NCBI GenBank assembly: GCA_041984885.1
Contig: JBHIXH010000028.1
Coordinates: 1 to 31,143 of the forward strand
Direction of reading: 5' to 3'
Source: UBA4486 sp041984885
Lineage (GTDB): Bacteria > Pseudomonadota > Gammaproteobacteria > Eutrophobiales > Eutrophobiaceae
DNA: 31,143 nucleotides
Shown: in pieces, positions 24,911 through 31,143 of the stretch
Numbering within the stretch: the stretch's first letter is position 1
Layout: each line of letters opens with the position of its first letter
The notes under the pieces: generated by a model
What the model was told of the DNA's origin: nothing
The model's database searches: none
The model's input: the letters and a program-made list of their open reading frames with translations, nothing else
Position numbers and translations under genes: made by a program

Positions 24911-24945
24911 GAAAAACCGGCGGGCACTCCCGCCCGCCGGACTTT
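24911..24945 (-). terminator. Rho-independent terminator between convergent genes
   Basis: A perfect 9-bp GC stem CCGGCGGGC (24917-24925) with GCCCGCCGG (24932-24940), 6-nt loop. Reading leftward it is followed by TTTTTC, ideal for the M50 gene, whose stop lies just before. Reading rightward it is followed by ACTTTATATT, so it may also end mscS transcripts. Confidence 0.88.
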
Positions 24946-25591
24946 ATATTAGCCAACTATAAATAAACGAATTAAAGCCGTTAATAACCGGCATTAACCA
25001 CTTGCCGAGATAACCGGTAAAAAACAGCAGTAATACCACTATCAATCCAACAGGTTCAACTTTCACATAAATTCGCGCCAATCGGTTTGGCAAAAATGCG
25101 GTGACCACCCGGCTACCATCAAGCGGCGGAATCGGGAATAAATTCAAAATCATCAGAATGCTGTTTATTACTATGCCCGCTTCTGCCATTACAACGATAG
25201 CAGCTTGCGGTACGCTGGCTGCGTGACCATAAAACAGCGCGGCTTTTAAAACGCCAATCCAGACAAGCAGCATACACAAATTCGCTGCCGGACCGGCAAT
25301 CGCAACCAACGCCATGTCACGTTTTGGTTGGCGTAGATTATGCCAGTCTACCGGCACCGGCCGCGCCCAGCCAAACGGCGAATGACCGAATAACACCAGG
25401 ATGAAAGGTACGAATACGGTGCCAATCGGATCCATATGCTTAACCGGGTTTAACGTCAGCCTGCCGTTTGACGCAGCAGTATCATCTCCCAGCTGTTTTG
25501 CGATCCAGCCATGTGCGACTTCATGCACGGTGATGGCGAAAATTATTGGCACCGCCATCAAAACAATGGTTGAAAACGTGGAAAACTGCAT
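24944..25591 (-). CDS. Site-2-protease-like membrane metallopeptidase (M50 family)
   Basis: 215 aa from the preferred ATG at 25591 (MQFSTFSTIVL); a TTG start 36 bp upstream is possible but gives an unusual N-terminus. Zinc motif HEVAH in FAITVHEVAHGW (about residues 20-25) and the third-ligand motif NLFPIPPLDGSRV, spaced as in S2P-type proteases, with PVPVDWHNLRQPKRD between. About five or six hydrophobic segments. The short rhomboid-free form without PDZ domain is common in bacteria and its substrates are mostly unknown. Downstream of ttcA on the same strand, separated by about 50 bp. Confidence 0.9.
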   Translation of the reverse strand: MQFSTFSTIVLMAVPIIFAITVHEVAHGWIAKQLGDDTAASNGRLTLNPVKHMDPIGTVFVPFILVLFGHSPFGWARPVPVDWHNLRQPKRDMALVAIAGPAANLCMLLVWIGVLKAALFYGHAASVPQAAIVVMAEAGIVINSILMILNLFPIPPLDGSRVVTAFLPNRLARIYVKVEPVGLIVVLLLFFTGYLGKWLMPVINGFNSFIYSWLI

Positions 25592-25640
25592 GGTGGAGTT
25601 TAGGAAAATAAAGACTGCAAACTGCAATTAGCCGGAGAAC

Positions 25641-26438
25641 CTAGTCCTTGCCGAGGCTTTTAAAATCAAATATCCCGGTATCAAGCATATGCGACGGCAC
25701 AATGTTCTGCATGCTATTGAAAATCTGATCGACACGACCGGGATGCTGCCTGTCCCATTCATTTAACAGGTTTTTAATTGCCTGACGTTGCAGGTTGTCC
25801 TGTGAACCACACAGGTTGCAGGGGATGATTGGAAACGCCTTTTCTTCTGCGTATTTTTTTATATCACGTTCACGACAATACGCGAGAGGTCGAATCACGA
25901 TATTTTCACCATCATCACTTAACAGTTTTGGCGGCATTGCTTTCATCTTGCTACCGTAAAACATATTCAGAAACAATGTCTCGACAATATCATCTCGATG
26001 ATGGCCAAGTGCGATCTTGTTATAGCCATTCTGCTTTGCATACGTATAAATCGCCCCCCTGCGCAAGCGCGAACACAACCCACACATGGTTTTTCCTTCC
26101 GGCACAATGTCCGTCACTACGCTGTATGTGTCCTGCTCCAGAATATGAAACTGAATGCCCAGTTCGGTCAGATATTTCGGCAGTACATGCTCGGGGAAAC
26201 CCGGTTGTTTTTGATCCAGGTTAACTGCAGTCAATTCGAACTGGATTGGAGCGCTCTGCTGTAACTGCATCAACATATCCAGCAGCGTGTACGAGTCCGC
26301 ACCGCCGGACAGGCAGACCATGACACGATCACCCGCCTCGATCATATTAAAATCCTCGATCGCCTTGCCGGTGTTACGCCGCAAACGCTTATGCAGCTTG
26401 TTGAAATCGTATCGGGCTTTACGCTCTGCCTGTGACAT
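25641..26438 (-). CDS. ttcA: tRNA 2-thiocytidine biosynthesis protein TtcA
   Basis: 265 aa. The PP-loop ATP-binding motif LSGGADS is at about residues 43-49, and two CxxC pairs, CGLC (119, 122) and CNLC (207, 210), hold the 4Fe-4S cluster. ALGHHRDDIVETLFLNMFYG is the family signature. It thiolates C32 of some tRNAs, including tRNA-Arg and tRNA-Ser species of the type encoded at the right end of this window. It starts 3 bp after the Rap1a-like gene, forming an operon. Confidence 0.96.
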   Translation of the reverse strand: MSQAERKARYDFNKLHKRLRRNTGKAIEDFNMIEAGDRVMVCLSGGADSYTLLDMLMQLQQSAPIQFELTAVNLDQKQPGFPEHVLPKYLTELGIQFHILEQDTYSVVTDIVPEGKTMCGLCSRLRRGAIYTYAKQNGYNKIALGHHRDDIVETLFLNMFYGSKMKAMPPKLLSDDGENIVIRPLAYCRERDIKKYAEEKAFPIIPCNLCGSQDNLQRQAIKNLLNEWDRQHPGRVDQIFNSMQNIVPSHMLDTGIFDFKSLGKD

Positions 26439-26441
26439 GGT

Positions 26442-26843
26442 TCAGAACGCAGAAGCCTGACACGGATAGTATTCAGCCAATGATTGCCCGACGAGCACGT
26501 AGGCCTCTTCATCGAGTCGCTCTGAATGACTACTCAGCCATTTTGAAACCTGATCAGTCACCTCGGGCAAGCCGATTTGCGTGGGATCAATACAGAATAA
26601 TTGAGGTTGCGACGGATCGGCAGCCTGCAGGCTGACAACCGTCTGCACATATCCAAATACATATTGCATGCAATACTGATTGGGTGTGCCGGGGGCCGCA
26701 CCTTCTTCGCAGCCTTGCAACAGTTCACGACCGGTTAAAAATTCTTCTTCTTGCTCCTGATCAGGCGATTCAGCAAAAATCGCGACGGGCATGGCCAAAT
26801 ACAAAAATAAAGCGGTACTAATAGATAATATAAGTTGTTTCAT
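26442..26843 (-). CDS. Rap1a/Tai-like exported protein
   Basis: 133 aa with a signal peptide (about residues 1-24, cleavage near IFAES). The mature part has the Rap1a/Tai pattern: FLTGRELLQGCEEG, YCMQYVFGYVQTVVSL, FCIDPTQI, then VSKWLSSH and the terminal YYPC. Four conserved cysteines likely pair. Founding members are immunity proteins against type VI amidase effectors, but many relatives are orphans. No effector gene lies nearby; it is instead in tandem with ttcA (3-bp gap). Function therefore open. Confidence 0.78.
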   Translation of the reverse strand: MKQLILSISTALFLYLAMPVAIFAESPDQEQEEEFLTGRELLQGCEEGAAPGTPNQYCMQYVFGYVQTVVSLQAADPSQPQLFCIDPTQIGLPEVTDQVSKWLSSHSERLDEEAYVLVGQSLAEYYPCQASAF

Positions 26844-26928
26844 TCAATTCACCTGTAAAACTCGCACTAGTGTAGCACTGCAGTTTGTCTGATTCGACGA
26901 GGAATAGTTTCAGTCTGATCGCCACCGG

Positions 26929-27123
26929 CTAGACCATCATGATGAGAAATATTACGAACAAAATGACGACCACGATCGGCAGCAGCACACCTGCCCAGTC
27001 TTTTTCCTCCGCTTCCTGGCTTTGGCGCATCGCCTCTTTGATGCCAGGAAGAAACACAAATACGGCCAGCAGCGCGACCGCACCCAGGAGAATCTGATAC
27101 CAGATAGACATATCGGAACCCAT
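26929..27123 (-). CDS. Small membrane protein with two predicted helices
   Basis: 64 aa, unrecognised. Hydrophobic segments at about residues 9-25 and 45-63 flank a charged loop with KEAMRQSQEAEEKDW. The second helix runs to the C-terminus. Start at 27123, or at the ATG for residue 5. It lies between the terminator of the cold-shock gene and the Rap1a-like gene, on the same strand as both. It resembles the small uncharacterised membrane proteins common in proteobacteria. Confidence 0.65.
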   Translation of the reverse strand: MGSDMSIWYQILLGAVALLAVFVFLPGIKEAMRQSQEAEEKDWAGVLLPIVVVILFVIFLIMMV

Positions 27124-27162
27124 ATTAGAACCTCTTGCAGATTTACATCAGGAATATAAATG

Positions 27163-27190
27163 AAAAACCCCGCATTTTAGCGGGGTTTTT
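27163..27190. terminator. Bidirectional Rho-independent terminator below the cold-shock gene
   Basis: ACCCCGC / GCGGGGT stem with 6-nt loop ATTTTA, extended by AAAAA before and TTTTTT after, so each strand ends in a T run. It lies just downstream of the minus-strand cold-shock gene stop at 27212. Confidence 0.92.
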
Positions 27191-27211
27191 TCTTGTTTGA
27201 ATAAAACAGGG

Positions 27212-27418
27212 TCAGGCCGATACTTCCACTTCCGTCGCGTGAAAGCCTTTCGGACCCTGCTCCACCTCATAGCTGACATTTTGCCCCTCTGATAAAGTCC
27301 GGAATCCCTCCGACTTAATGACTGAATAGTGGACAAATATATCGTCACCACCGCCTTCGGGTTCAATAAACCCGTAGCCCTTTGATGAACTAAACCATTT
27401 TACTGTTCCCGCACTCAT
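27212..27418 (-). CDS. Cold-shock protein (CspA family)
   Basis: 68 aa, full length for the family, beginning MSAGTVKWFSSSKGYGFIEP. The RNP1 motif KGYGFIEP and RNP2 motif DIFVHYS are seen, giving a single OB-fold RNA and single-stranded DNA binder acting as an RNA chaperone. The start at 27418 is the family start; it has a GGGGGG-rich site upstream. About 180 bp separate it from the lipoprotein gene, room for the long leader typical of csp genes. A strong terminator follows. Confidence 0.96.
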   Translation of the reverse strand: MSAGTVKWFSSSKGYGFIEPEGGGDDIFVHYSVIKSEGFRTLSEGQNVSYEVEQGPKGFHATEVEVSA

Positions 27419-27572
27419 CAAACGCCCCCCGTACATATTTATAAATGAACAGATTACTGACGCACGGGCAAGACGCATCGTCCTGTAAAAACCGACATTT
27501 CATGCCCGGCTGATAAAATGATAGTCGATAGAAAAAGAGTTTACCAGTTAGGAAACAAGGGCTTACGTTGCA

Positions 27573-27591
27573 CTGCACAATCCTTGTGCAG
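27573..27591. repeat. 8-bp stem-loop downstream of the lipoprotein gene
   Basis: CTGCACAA and TTGTGCAG arms (perfect) with TCC loop, 8 bp beyond the lipoprotein stop at 27599. No T run follows on the minus strand, so it is not a classic terminator; it could protect the 3' end of the mRNA. Confidence 0.5.
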
Positions 27592-27598
27592 CGGTGTA

Positions 27599-27913
27599 TC
27601 ACTTCTCGCTGACGAACACCTCGCTGTAGCGAACCACGCGTATCGAGTCACGGTAATAATCCGGATGCAATGGTACGGTCATTTTGACTGCGGCTTTTTC
27701 ACCACCGAAACCATCGTCGTAGATGACAACGTCTTTTGCATCAACGTAGCGATCATTAAACCGCATTCGACCATCGTGATAGACATACAACCGATCGGGT
27801 TGAACGGGTTTAACAGAAGACGCAGACGTTTTGATTGCCTGGGAAGAGTTACAGGCCGTGAGGAGTGAAAGTGTAATTAGAGATAATGTGATTTTAATAA
27901 CACTTTTAATCAT
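27599..27913 (-). CDS. Small predicted lipoprotein
   Basis: 104 aa. The signal peptide is lipoprotein type with lipobox LLTAC (Cys21), followed by NSSQ, so it should be sorted to the outer membrane. The mature part (about 80 aa) is strand-rich: DRLYVYHDGRMRF, VVIYDDGFGGEKAAVKMTVP. Not recognised as a named family. Monocistronic by its surroundings, with an imperfectly understood hairpin just upstream (27925-27941). Confidence 0.7.
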   Translation of the reverse strand: MIKSVIKITLSLITLSLLTACNSSQAIKTSASSVKPVQPDRLYVYHDGRMRFNDRYVDAKDVVIYDDGFGGEKAAVKMTVPLHPDYYRDSIRVVRYSEVFVSEK

Positions 27914-28453
27914 GCAGTTACCTATCAGGTTATAAACCTGAGCTAAGTATAGATAATACGGTGATATTTAACACTGAAATTTATCACAAATGGAAAATTG
28001 GATATGGGAGTGGATCACAGATCAAAAAAGTCTGTCTAGTTATCTCAATCGGGTATTACAGGTATTGATGGATATTTCAGGTTCTTCCATTTGAACTATT
28101 TTTCTTAGTGGTTAATTCTCTCTTCTACTGCCGTTCACGGATAGACTCATCCTTTTACCTGAGCTACGGACTTAACAAGTATTCAACCAATCGGTGTTTA
28201 CCCTTGTTCATCTATAGGGTGACTGATAGGAAGTTCCTTTCCCGAATACGGGTATTCTTGCTAACTGCTTAGCAACTCTGCATAAGCAATCTAGGTACTA
28301 CCGGAAAGACACTGAGATTAAGGCATTTTTTAGTTATAAGCAGTTTAGTATCAAACTGCTTATAACTAGTTACACCTACTTATCAAAAGATACCGAAATA
28401 ACGAATAGAATTTATAGAAGAAAAGCAGAAGTCGTTAAGCCGATTAAGTAAAA
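27914..28453. other. 540-bp AT-rich intergenic stretch with several inverted repeats
   Basis: No gene is supported. Inverted repeats seen: 27925-27941 (TCAGGTT / AACCTGA, 3-nt loop) just upstream of the lipoprotein gene, 28241-28252 (CCCG / CGGG, 4-nt loop), 28258-28275 (TTGCTAA / TTAGCAA, 4-nt loop) and 28331-28368 (16-bp arms). Base composition falls towards that of the endonuclease gene, fitting a boundary of imported DNA. Confidence 0.55.
28331..28368. repeat. Perfect 16-bp inverted repeat
   Basis: Arms TAGTTATAAGCAGTTT (28331-28346) and its exact complement (28353-28368), 6-nt spacer AGTATC. It lies 85 bp beyond the stop of the endonuclease gene. The T run is on the wrong side for a rightward terminator, and reading leftward the stem is followed by A. 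It may be a recombination or protein-binding site. Confidence 0.7.
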
Positions 28454-29305
28454 TTATTCAGTTTTGATTAAAGATAAAGTACCTCCTTTCTCTTTATCAT
28501 AAACCATAATGGCCTTCCCTTTAAAAGGTTCTATGTCAATATCTGCTACGGCAGCAGTTGATATAATCGTGTTACTTTCAATGTCTTTATATTCCACTAA
28601 ATTAAAAGGTTTCAATTCTTCAACTACCTCTATTTTAACCTTTGCCACTACATCTTTAACTTCCAGAGTTTTCTTCTTGCCAGATATTTTTATATATAAA
28701 TTTTTACACCCAAATACAATCACTCTGTCATATACGCCCGGAGGAGGCATACCTTTCTCTTTATTTAAAAAATTACAAATATTTTGCTTAATTATATCTT
28801 TTGTTAATTCGTTTCCATTTATATCAACAACTTGAAATACTGTTGGTTTTTTCCTTGGATCTTTTTTTGGATTAACTATTACTTCTGTATTTAATATTCT
28901 TTTATATACAACGTTTATTCCGGGAGCATATAACCAATTGAATGAGGTGGCCTGAGAAATATCGAAACAGCTTATATTCGAGTGACTCGCTTTTTTTAAT
29001 GCAGGTTTCGTAAATCCTTTAGGTGAAACCATTATTCCTTTGTTTATCCCAGTATCCTCACACTTCCCTACAAACGCCTCAACATGGGAGGAATCTATTT
29101 TTACAGTTCTATCTCTGCACTCAATTGCAACAAGAATTTCGTGATGTTCATGCTGAAATGTTATTACAACATCGTGTTCACGTTTATTCCCAGTCACTCT
29201 ATCAATTAAGAATTTAGGCGATTCGACTGATACACCGGGCTGTTGATGTAATTGTCCCTCTAAATGAGAAATCAAAATTTCTAATGACCTTCCTTTTCTA
29301 GCCAC
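28454..29305 (-). CDS. Mrr-like restriction endonuclease family protein
   Basis: 283 aa. The N-terminal 110 residues have a PD-(D/E)xK nuclease core as in Mrr_cat proteins: KREHDVVITF (catalytic Asp), LVAIECRDRTVKID (Glu in the ExK-like position, with ECR in place of ECK as is usual in this group), then SSHVEAFVGKCEDTGINKGIMVSPKGFTKPA. The rest (about 115-283) is mostly strands and not recognised. Presumably cuts DNA, perhaps modified DNA, but no methylase is near. Clearly more AT-rich than neighbours (many AAA, TTT codons), and lies next to a tRNA gene with inverted and direct repeats around it, all signs of horizontal acquisition. Confidence 0.8.
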   Translation of the reverse strand: MARKGRSLEILISHLEGQLHQQPGVSVESPKFLIDRVTGNKREHDVVITFQHEHHEILVAIECRDRTVKIDSSHVEAFVGKCEDTGINKGIMVSPKGFTKPALKKASHSNISCFDISQATSFNWLYAPGINVVYKRILNTEVIVNPKKDPRKKPTVFQVVDINGNELTKDIIKQNICNFLNKEKGMPPPGVYDRVIVFGCKNLYIKISGKKKTLEVKDVVAKVKIEVVEELKPFNLVEYKDIESNTIISTAAVADIDIEPFKGKAIMVYDKEKGGTLSLIKTE

Positions 29306-29329
29306 GATTTTTATCCATAAATTAAAATA

Positions 29330-29358
29330 ATGGGACAGTTTGATGTTTATGGGACAGT
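29330..29358. repeat. Two 10-bp direct repeats upstream of the endonuclease gene
   Basis: ATGGGACAGT at 29330-29339 and again at 29349-29358, 19 bp start to start, within 55 bp of the endonuclease start. The near-two-turn spacing suits a dimeric regulator; a mobile-element end is the alternative. Confidence 0.5.
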
Positions 29359-29391
29359 GTTAGTAACTACTTCCATGTAATTACATTGGTA

Positions 29392-29468
29392 TGGCGCGCC
29401 CGGAAGGATTCGAACCTCCGACCCCCTAGTTCGTAGCCAGGTACTCTATCCAACTGAGCTACGGGCGC
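29392..29468 (-). tRNA. tRNA-Arg (ACG)
   Basis: 77 nt, all arms foldable: acceptor GCGCCCG / CGGGCGC, D arm GCTC / GAGT, anticodon stem CCTGG / CTAGG with loop CTACGAA (anticodon ACG, to be read as inosine after TadA editing), T arm GGAGG / CCTTC, discriminator G and encoded CCA. Second gene of a tRNA-Ser – tRNA-Arg pair downstream of csrA, as in other gammaproteobacteria. Confidence 0.97.
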
Positions 29469-29475
29469 ATAAATC

Positions 29476-29649
29476 GAATTTAATAAATTTATTTACTGCA
29501 TCTTTATTACAGTGCTTCGCACTGTGCAGGTACTCATCCTTGCGCTCTCGCTCCTTGCTCCGCGCTGCGGATACCAAGGCTCGACTTCCTGTCTCGCCCG
29601 CTCATCGGACAAAAGACATGTTAAATGTCTTTTGTTGTATCCGATTCGC
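29476..29649. other. Structured spacer between tRNA-Arg and its 5' fragment
   Basis: 174 bp carrying three hairpins: 29509-29525 (ACAGTGC / GCACTGT), 29553-29579 (CCTTG / CAAGG enclosing CCGC / GCGG) and 29609-29635 (ACAAAAGACAT / ATGTCTTTTGT, 11-bp perfect stem). GC-richer than its flanks. On the minus strand the bases after the tRNA fragment also pair back to it (GCTC with GAGC, CGCCC with GGGCG). It looks like an inserted small element or structured RNA; identity unknown. Confidence 0.55.
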
Positions 29650-29675
29650 CCAACTGAGCTACGGGCGCATAAATC
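29650..29675 (-). pseudogene. Displaced 5' fragment of tRNA-Arg with its leader
   Basis: 26 bp identical to 29450-29475 and exactly 200 bp away. It covers the first 19 nt of tRNA-Arg (acceptor strand to D loop, 29650-29668) plus 7 bp of leader; the leader similarity continues imperfectly for several more bases. Downstream of the fragment the tRNA sequence is lost. Confidence 0.9.
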
Positions 29676-29724
29676 TAAATTCTTCATGAGTTATCACCAA
29701 TCCATGGTGTGGGTTGCTAACTGA

Positions 29725-29833
29725 GGTTGTTCACTGGACAACCGTTCAACCCAGTCTGGATGATATGTCGAACTGATGTGTTCGACTTAATTCCATTCAT
29801 CCAGCTTTTTTAAATCCGAGGTCATTGACCTCG
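29725..29833 (+). other. Hairpin cluster with a plus-strand terminator-like end (possible small RNA)
   Basis: Three stem-loops in a row: 29725-29743 (GGTTGT / ACAACC), a nested one at 29756-29804 (outer CTGGATGA / TCATCCAG, inner GTCGAAC / GTTCGAC) followed by C and TTTTTT at 29806-29811, and a palindrome CGAGGTCA-T-TGACCTCG at 29817-29833. The T run is on the plus strand, opposite to the tRNA genes, so it may terminate an antisense or intergenic small RNA. Confidence 0.45.
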
Positions 29834-29842
29834 ATTTAACTA

Positions 29843-29934
29843 TGGCGGAGAGAGAGGGATTCGAACCCTCGATACGGGATAAACCGTATACTCCCTTAGC
29901 AGGGGAGCGCCTTCAGCCGCTCGGCCACCTCTCC
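29843..29934 (-). tRNA. tRNA-Ser (GCU)
   Basis: 92 nt, class II with a long variable arm (TATACGG / CCGTATC). Acceptor GGAGAGG pairs with TCTCTCC; anticodon stem CTCCC / GGGAG with loop CTGCTAA gives anticodon GCU; T arm GAGGG TTCGAAT CCCTC; encoded CCA. First gene of the tRNA pair, between csrA and tRNA-Arg. Confidence 0.97.
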
Positions 29935-30056
29935 GTGTTCTCAGAAAAAGACTCTAACAAACACCGACAAAAAGTCCTGTAACAGGCTTTATGTTGCGGC
30001 TATCCGATAAAACTCCCTCCCCGATACTTCCTGTTAAACGATGATGCAGTCGTTGT

Positions 30057-30248
30057 TTACTCGTTTCCCCCGTCTGCGTCGTCGTCTTTTTCCTGCTGGA
30101 TACGTTCGTAGATTTCTTCGCGGTGCACCGCCACGTCTTTCGGTGCGTTTACACCGATACGGACCTGGTTGCCGCGAATGCCGAGAACGGTTACGTTCAC
30201 GTTGTCACCGATCATCAGTGACTCACCTACTCTTCTTGTTAAAATTAA
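30057..30248 (-). CDS. csrA: Carbon storage regulator CsrA
   Basis: 63 aa: MLILTRRVGESLMIGDNVNVTVLGI..., with the family RNA-binding residues (LTRR near the N-terminus, VHREEIYERI near the C-terminus). A dimeric RNA-binding protein acting on GGA motifs in mRNA leaders to control metabolism, motility and biofilm formation. The start at 30248 gives the family N-terminus and has AGGAGAA upstream. It lies 103 bp after lysC on the same strand and upstream of tRNA-Ser, the conserved order in gammaproteobacteria. The C-terminal tail is acidic (EKDDDADGG). Confidence 0.97.
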   Translation of the reverse strand, partial: LILTRRVGESLMIGDNVNVTVLGIRGNQVRIGVNAPKDVAVHREEIYERIQQEKDDDADGGNE

Positions 30249-30351
30249 CATTGGTACAATTCTCCTAACGCTGCTTTGTGCCATCTTTCGTGACGGCTTT
30301 ATTAATTATAGGCGTTTCCAGCATAAATATTTGTCACGACCGGATACAGGA

Positions 30352-31143
30352 TCAGGCCGCAGACTCCTTGTCGAGATCAAATGCTGAATGCAGTGTCCGG
30401 ACGCCAAGTTCGAGGTACTTTTCGGCTACGACGACGGATACTTTTATTTCTGACGTGGAAATCATCATGATATTGATGCCCTCGTCAGCTAACGCCTTGA
30501 ACATTTTACTAGCAATCCCTGCATGTGAACGCATACCCACCCCAACCACGGATATTTTCACAATTTCCTCATCTCCTTTAACCTCCTTGGCACCCAGTTC
30601 CCCTGAGATTTTTTCCAGTGCCTGTTTGGCACGGGCAAAATCGTTTCTGTGCACCGTAAAGGTAAAGTCAGTCGTATTATCCACTCCGACGTTTTGCACG
30701 ATCATGTCGACCTCAATATTCTCGTCCGCAATCGGGCCGAGAATACTGAATGCAATGCCGGGGCGATCCGGAACACCTACCACCGTCAGTTTTGCTTCAT
30801 CACGGTTGTGGGCAATTCCTGATATGACTGCCTGTTCCATACATTCTTCCTCGTTGGTAATTAACGTCCCGGGGCCATCTTCAAATGATGACAGCACTCG
30901 CAGATTAACGTTGTACTTACTCGCAAATTCTACCGAACGAATTTGCAAGACTTTTGAACCAAGGCTGGACATTTCCAGCATCTCTTCATAAGTCACACGA
31001 TCAAGTCGATTTGCATTCGGGACAATACGCGGATCTGCCGTATAAACACCGTCAACGTCGGTATAAATGCGGCATTCGTCTGCCTCCAGCGCGGCAGCCA
31101 TCGCTACTGCAGTGGTGTCGGACCCCCCCCGACCCAGCGTAGT
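30352..31143 (-). CDS. lysC: Aspartate kinase, C-terminal part (runs off the right edge)
   Basis: The frame is open to the window edge, where it reads TTLGRGGSDTTAVAMAAAL, the substrate-binding part of the kinase domain. Then DVDGVYTADPRIVPNA, the MSSLGSKVLQIRSVEFA segment and two ACT domains (about the last 160 residues: LTVVGVPDRPGIAFSILGPI and ISVVGVGMRSHAGIASKMF) for feedback control by lysine and/or threonine. It phosphorylates aspartate, first step to lysine, methionine, threonine and diaminopimelate. Monofunctional type. About 263 residues are visible; the N-terminal third or more is missing. Confidence 0.95.
   Translation of the reverse strand, partial: TTLGRGGSDTTAVAMAAALEADECRIYTDVDGVYTADPRIVPNANRLDRVTYEEMLEMSSLGSKVLQIRSVEFASKYNVNLRVLSSFEDGPGTLITNEEECMEQAVISGIAHNRDEAKLTVVGVPDRPGIAFSILGPIADENIEVDMIVQNVGVDNTTDFTFTVHRNDFARAKQALEKISGELGAKEVKGDEEIVKISVVGVGMRSHAGIASKMFKALADEGINIMMISTSEIKVSVVVAEKYLELGVRTLHSAFDLDKESAA

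Noticed and set aside
27148..27366. 72-codon frame overlapping the cold-shock gene and its terminator
   Set aside because: It reads across a strong terminator and antiphase to a well-conserved cspA-type gene.
28331..28368. The 16-bp inverted repeat as an integron attC site or Rho-independent terminator
   Set aside because: There are no attC core boxes or bulged bases, and no T run follows the stem on either strand in the needed place.
29512..29724. Open frames of 60-70 codons over the tRNA spacer
   Set aside because: They run through hairpins and the tRNA fragment, with no coding signal or family match.
31123..31130. Run of eight C (G8 in lysC) as a possible phase-variation tract
   Set aside because: It encodes the conserved Gly-Gly of GRGGSDTT, the frame is intact, and aspartate kinase is an unlikely target for phase variation.
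1..31143. CRISPR arrays, insertion sequences, prophage genes
   Set aside because: No regularly spaced repeats, transposase, integrase or phage structural genes were seen anywhere in the window.

Overview
The window reads as chromosomal DNA of a gammaproteobacterium with moderate GC. Supporting this are the order lysC – csrA – tRNA-Ser(GCU) – tRNA-Arg(ACG), a complete Na+-translocating NADH:quinone reductase operon, and typical gammaproteobacterial housekeeping genes (srkA, mltF, yajQ, ttcA, cspA, a DUF484 gene). It looks like a draft scaffold. Two runs of ten Ns (282-291 and 7491-7500) are present, and at both the flanking bases read on in frame if the Ns are deleted, so they are probably spacers rather than lost sequence. 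Species cannot be named from the sequence alone.

Layout. 1-3.9 kb: the C-terminal part of an RnfG-type flavoprotein, a DUF484 gene, and a leftward srkA + ABC exporter pair. 4.1-8.3 kb: a Sel1-repeat gene broken by an in-frame amber codon, mltF, an endonuclease-I homologue that has lost its catalytic residues, and an AzoR-like flavoprotein whose best start codon is ATT. 8.5-16.5 kb: nqrABCDEF-apbE-nqrM, which carries the six subunits plus two maturation factors (flavin transfer and iron delivery), followed by a two-CBS-domain protein and yajQ.

16.5-23.9 kb is the least ordinary part. Two paralogous proteins with the order cyclic-nucleotide-binding domain x2, rhodanese, long coiled coil and acidic tail (676 and 928 aa) are encoded on the minus strand. 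Between them lie a formaldehyde-activating-enzyme (Fae) homologue lacking the usual catalytic histidine, an unrecognised exported protein of 421 aa and a small helical protein. The 928-aa gene, fae-like gene and exported-protein gene form one tight leftward operon. A perfect CRP-type palindrome lies upstream of the 676-aa gene. I see this as a candidate undescribed nucleotide-responsive scaffold or signalling module. Its function is unknown.

24.1-27.9 kb: mscS, an M50 site-2-protease-like protein, ttcA with an orphan Rap1a/Tai-like gene, a small two-helix membrane protein, a cold-shock protein and a small lipoprotein. 27.9-29.4 kb: an AT-rich accessory patch with inverted repeats and an Mrr-like restriction endonuclease gene lying beside tRNA-Arg. 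29.4-31.1 kb: tRNA-Arg, a displaced copy of its first 19 nt exactly 200 bp away, spacers full of hairpins, tRNA-Ser, csrA and the C-terminal part of lysC running off the right edge.
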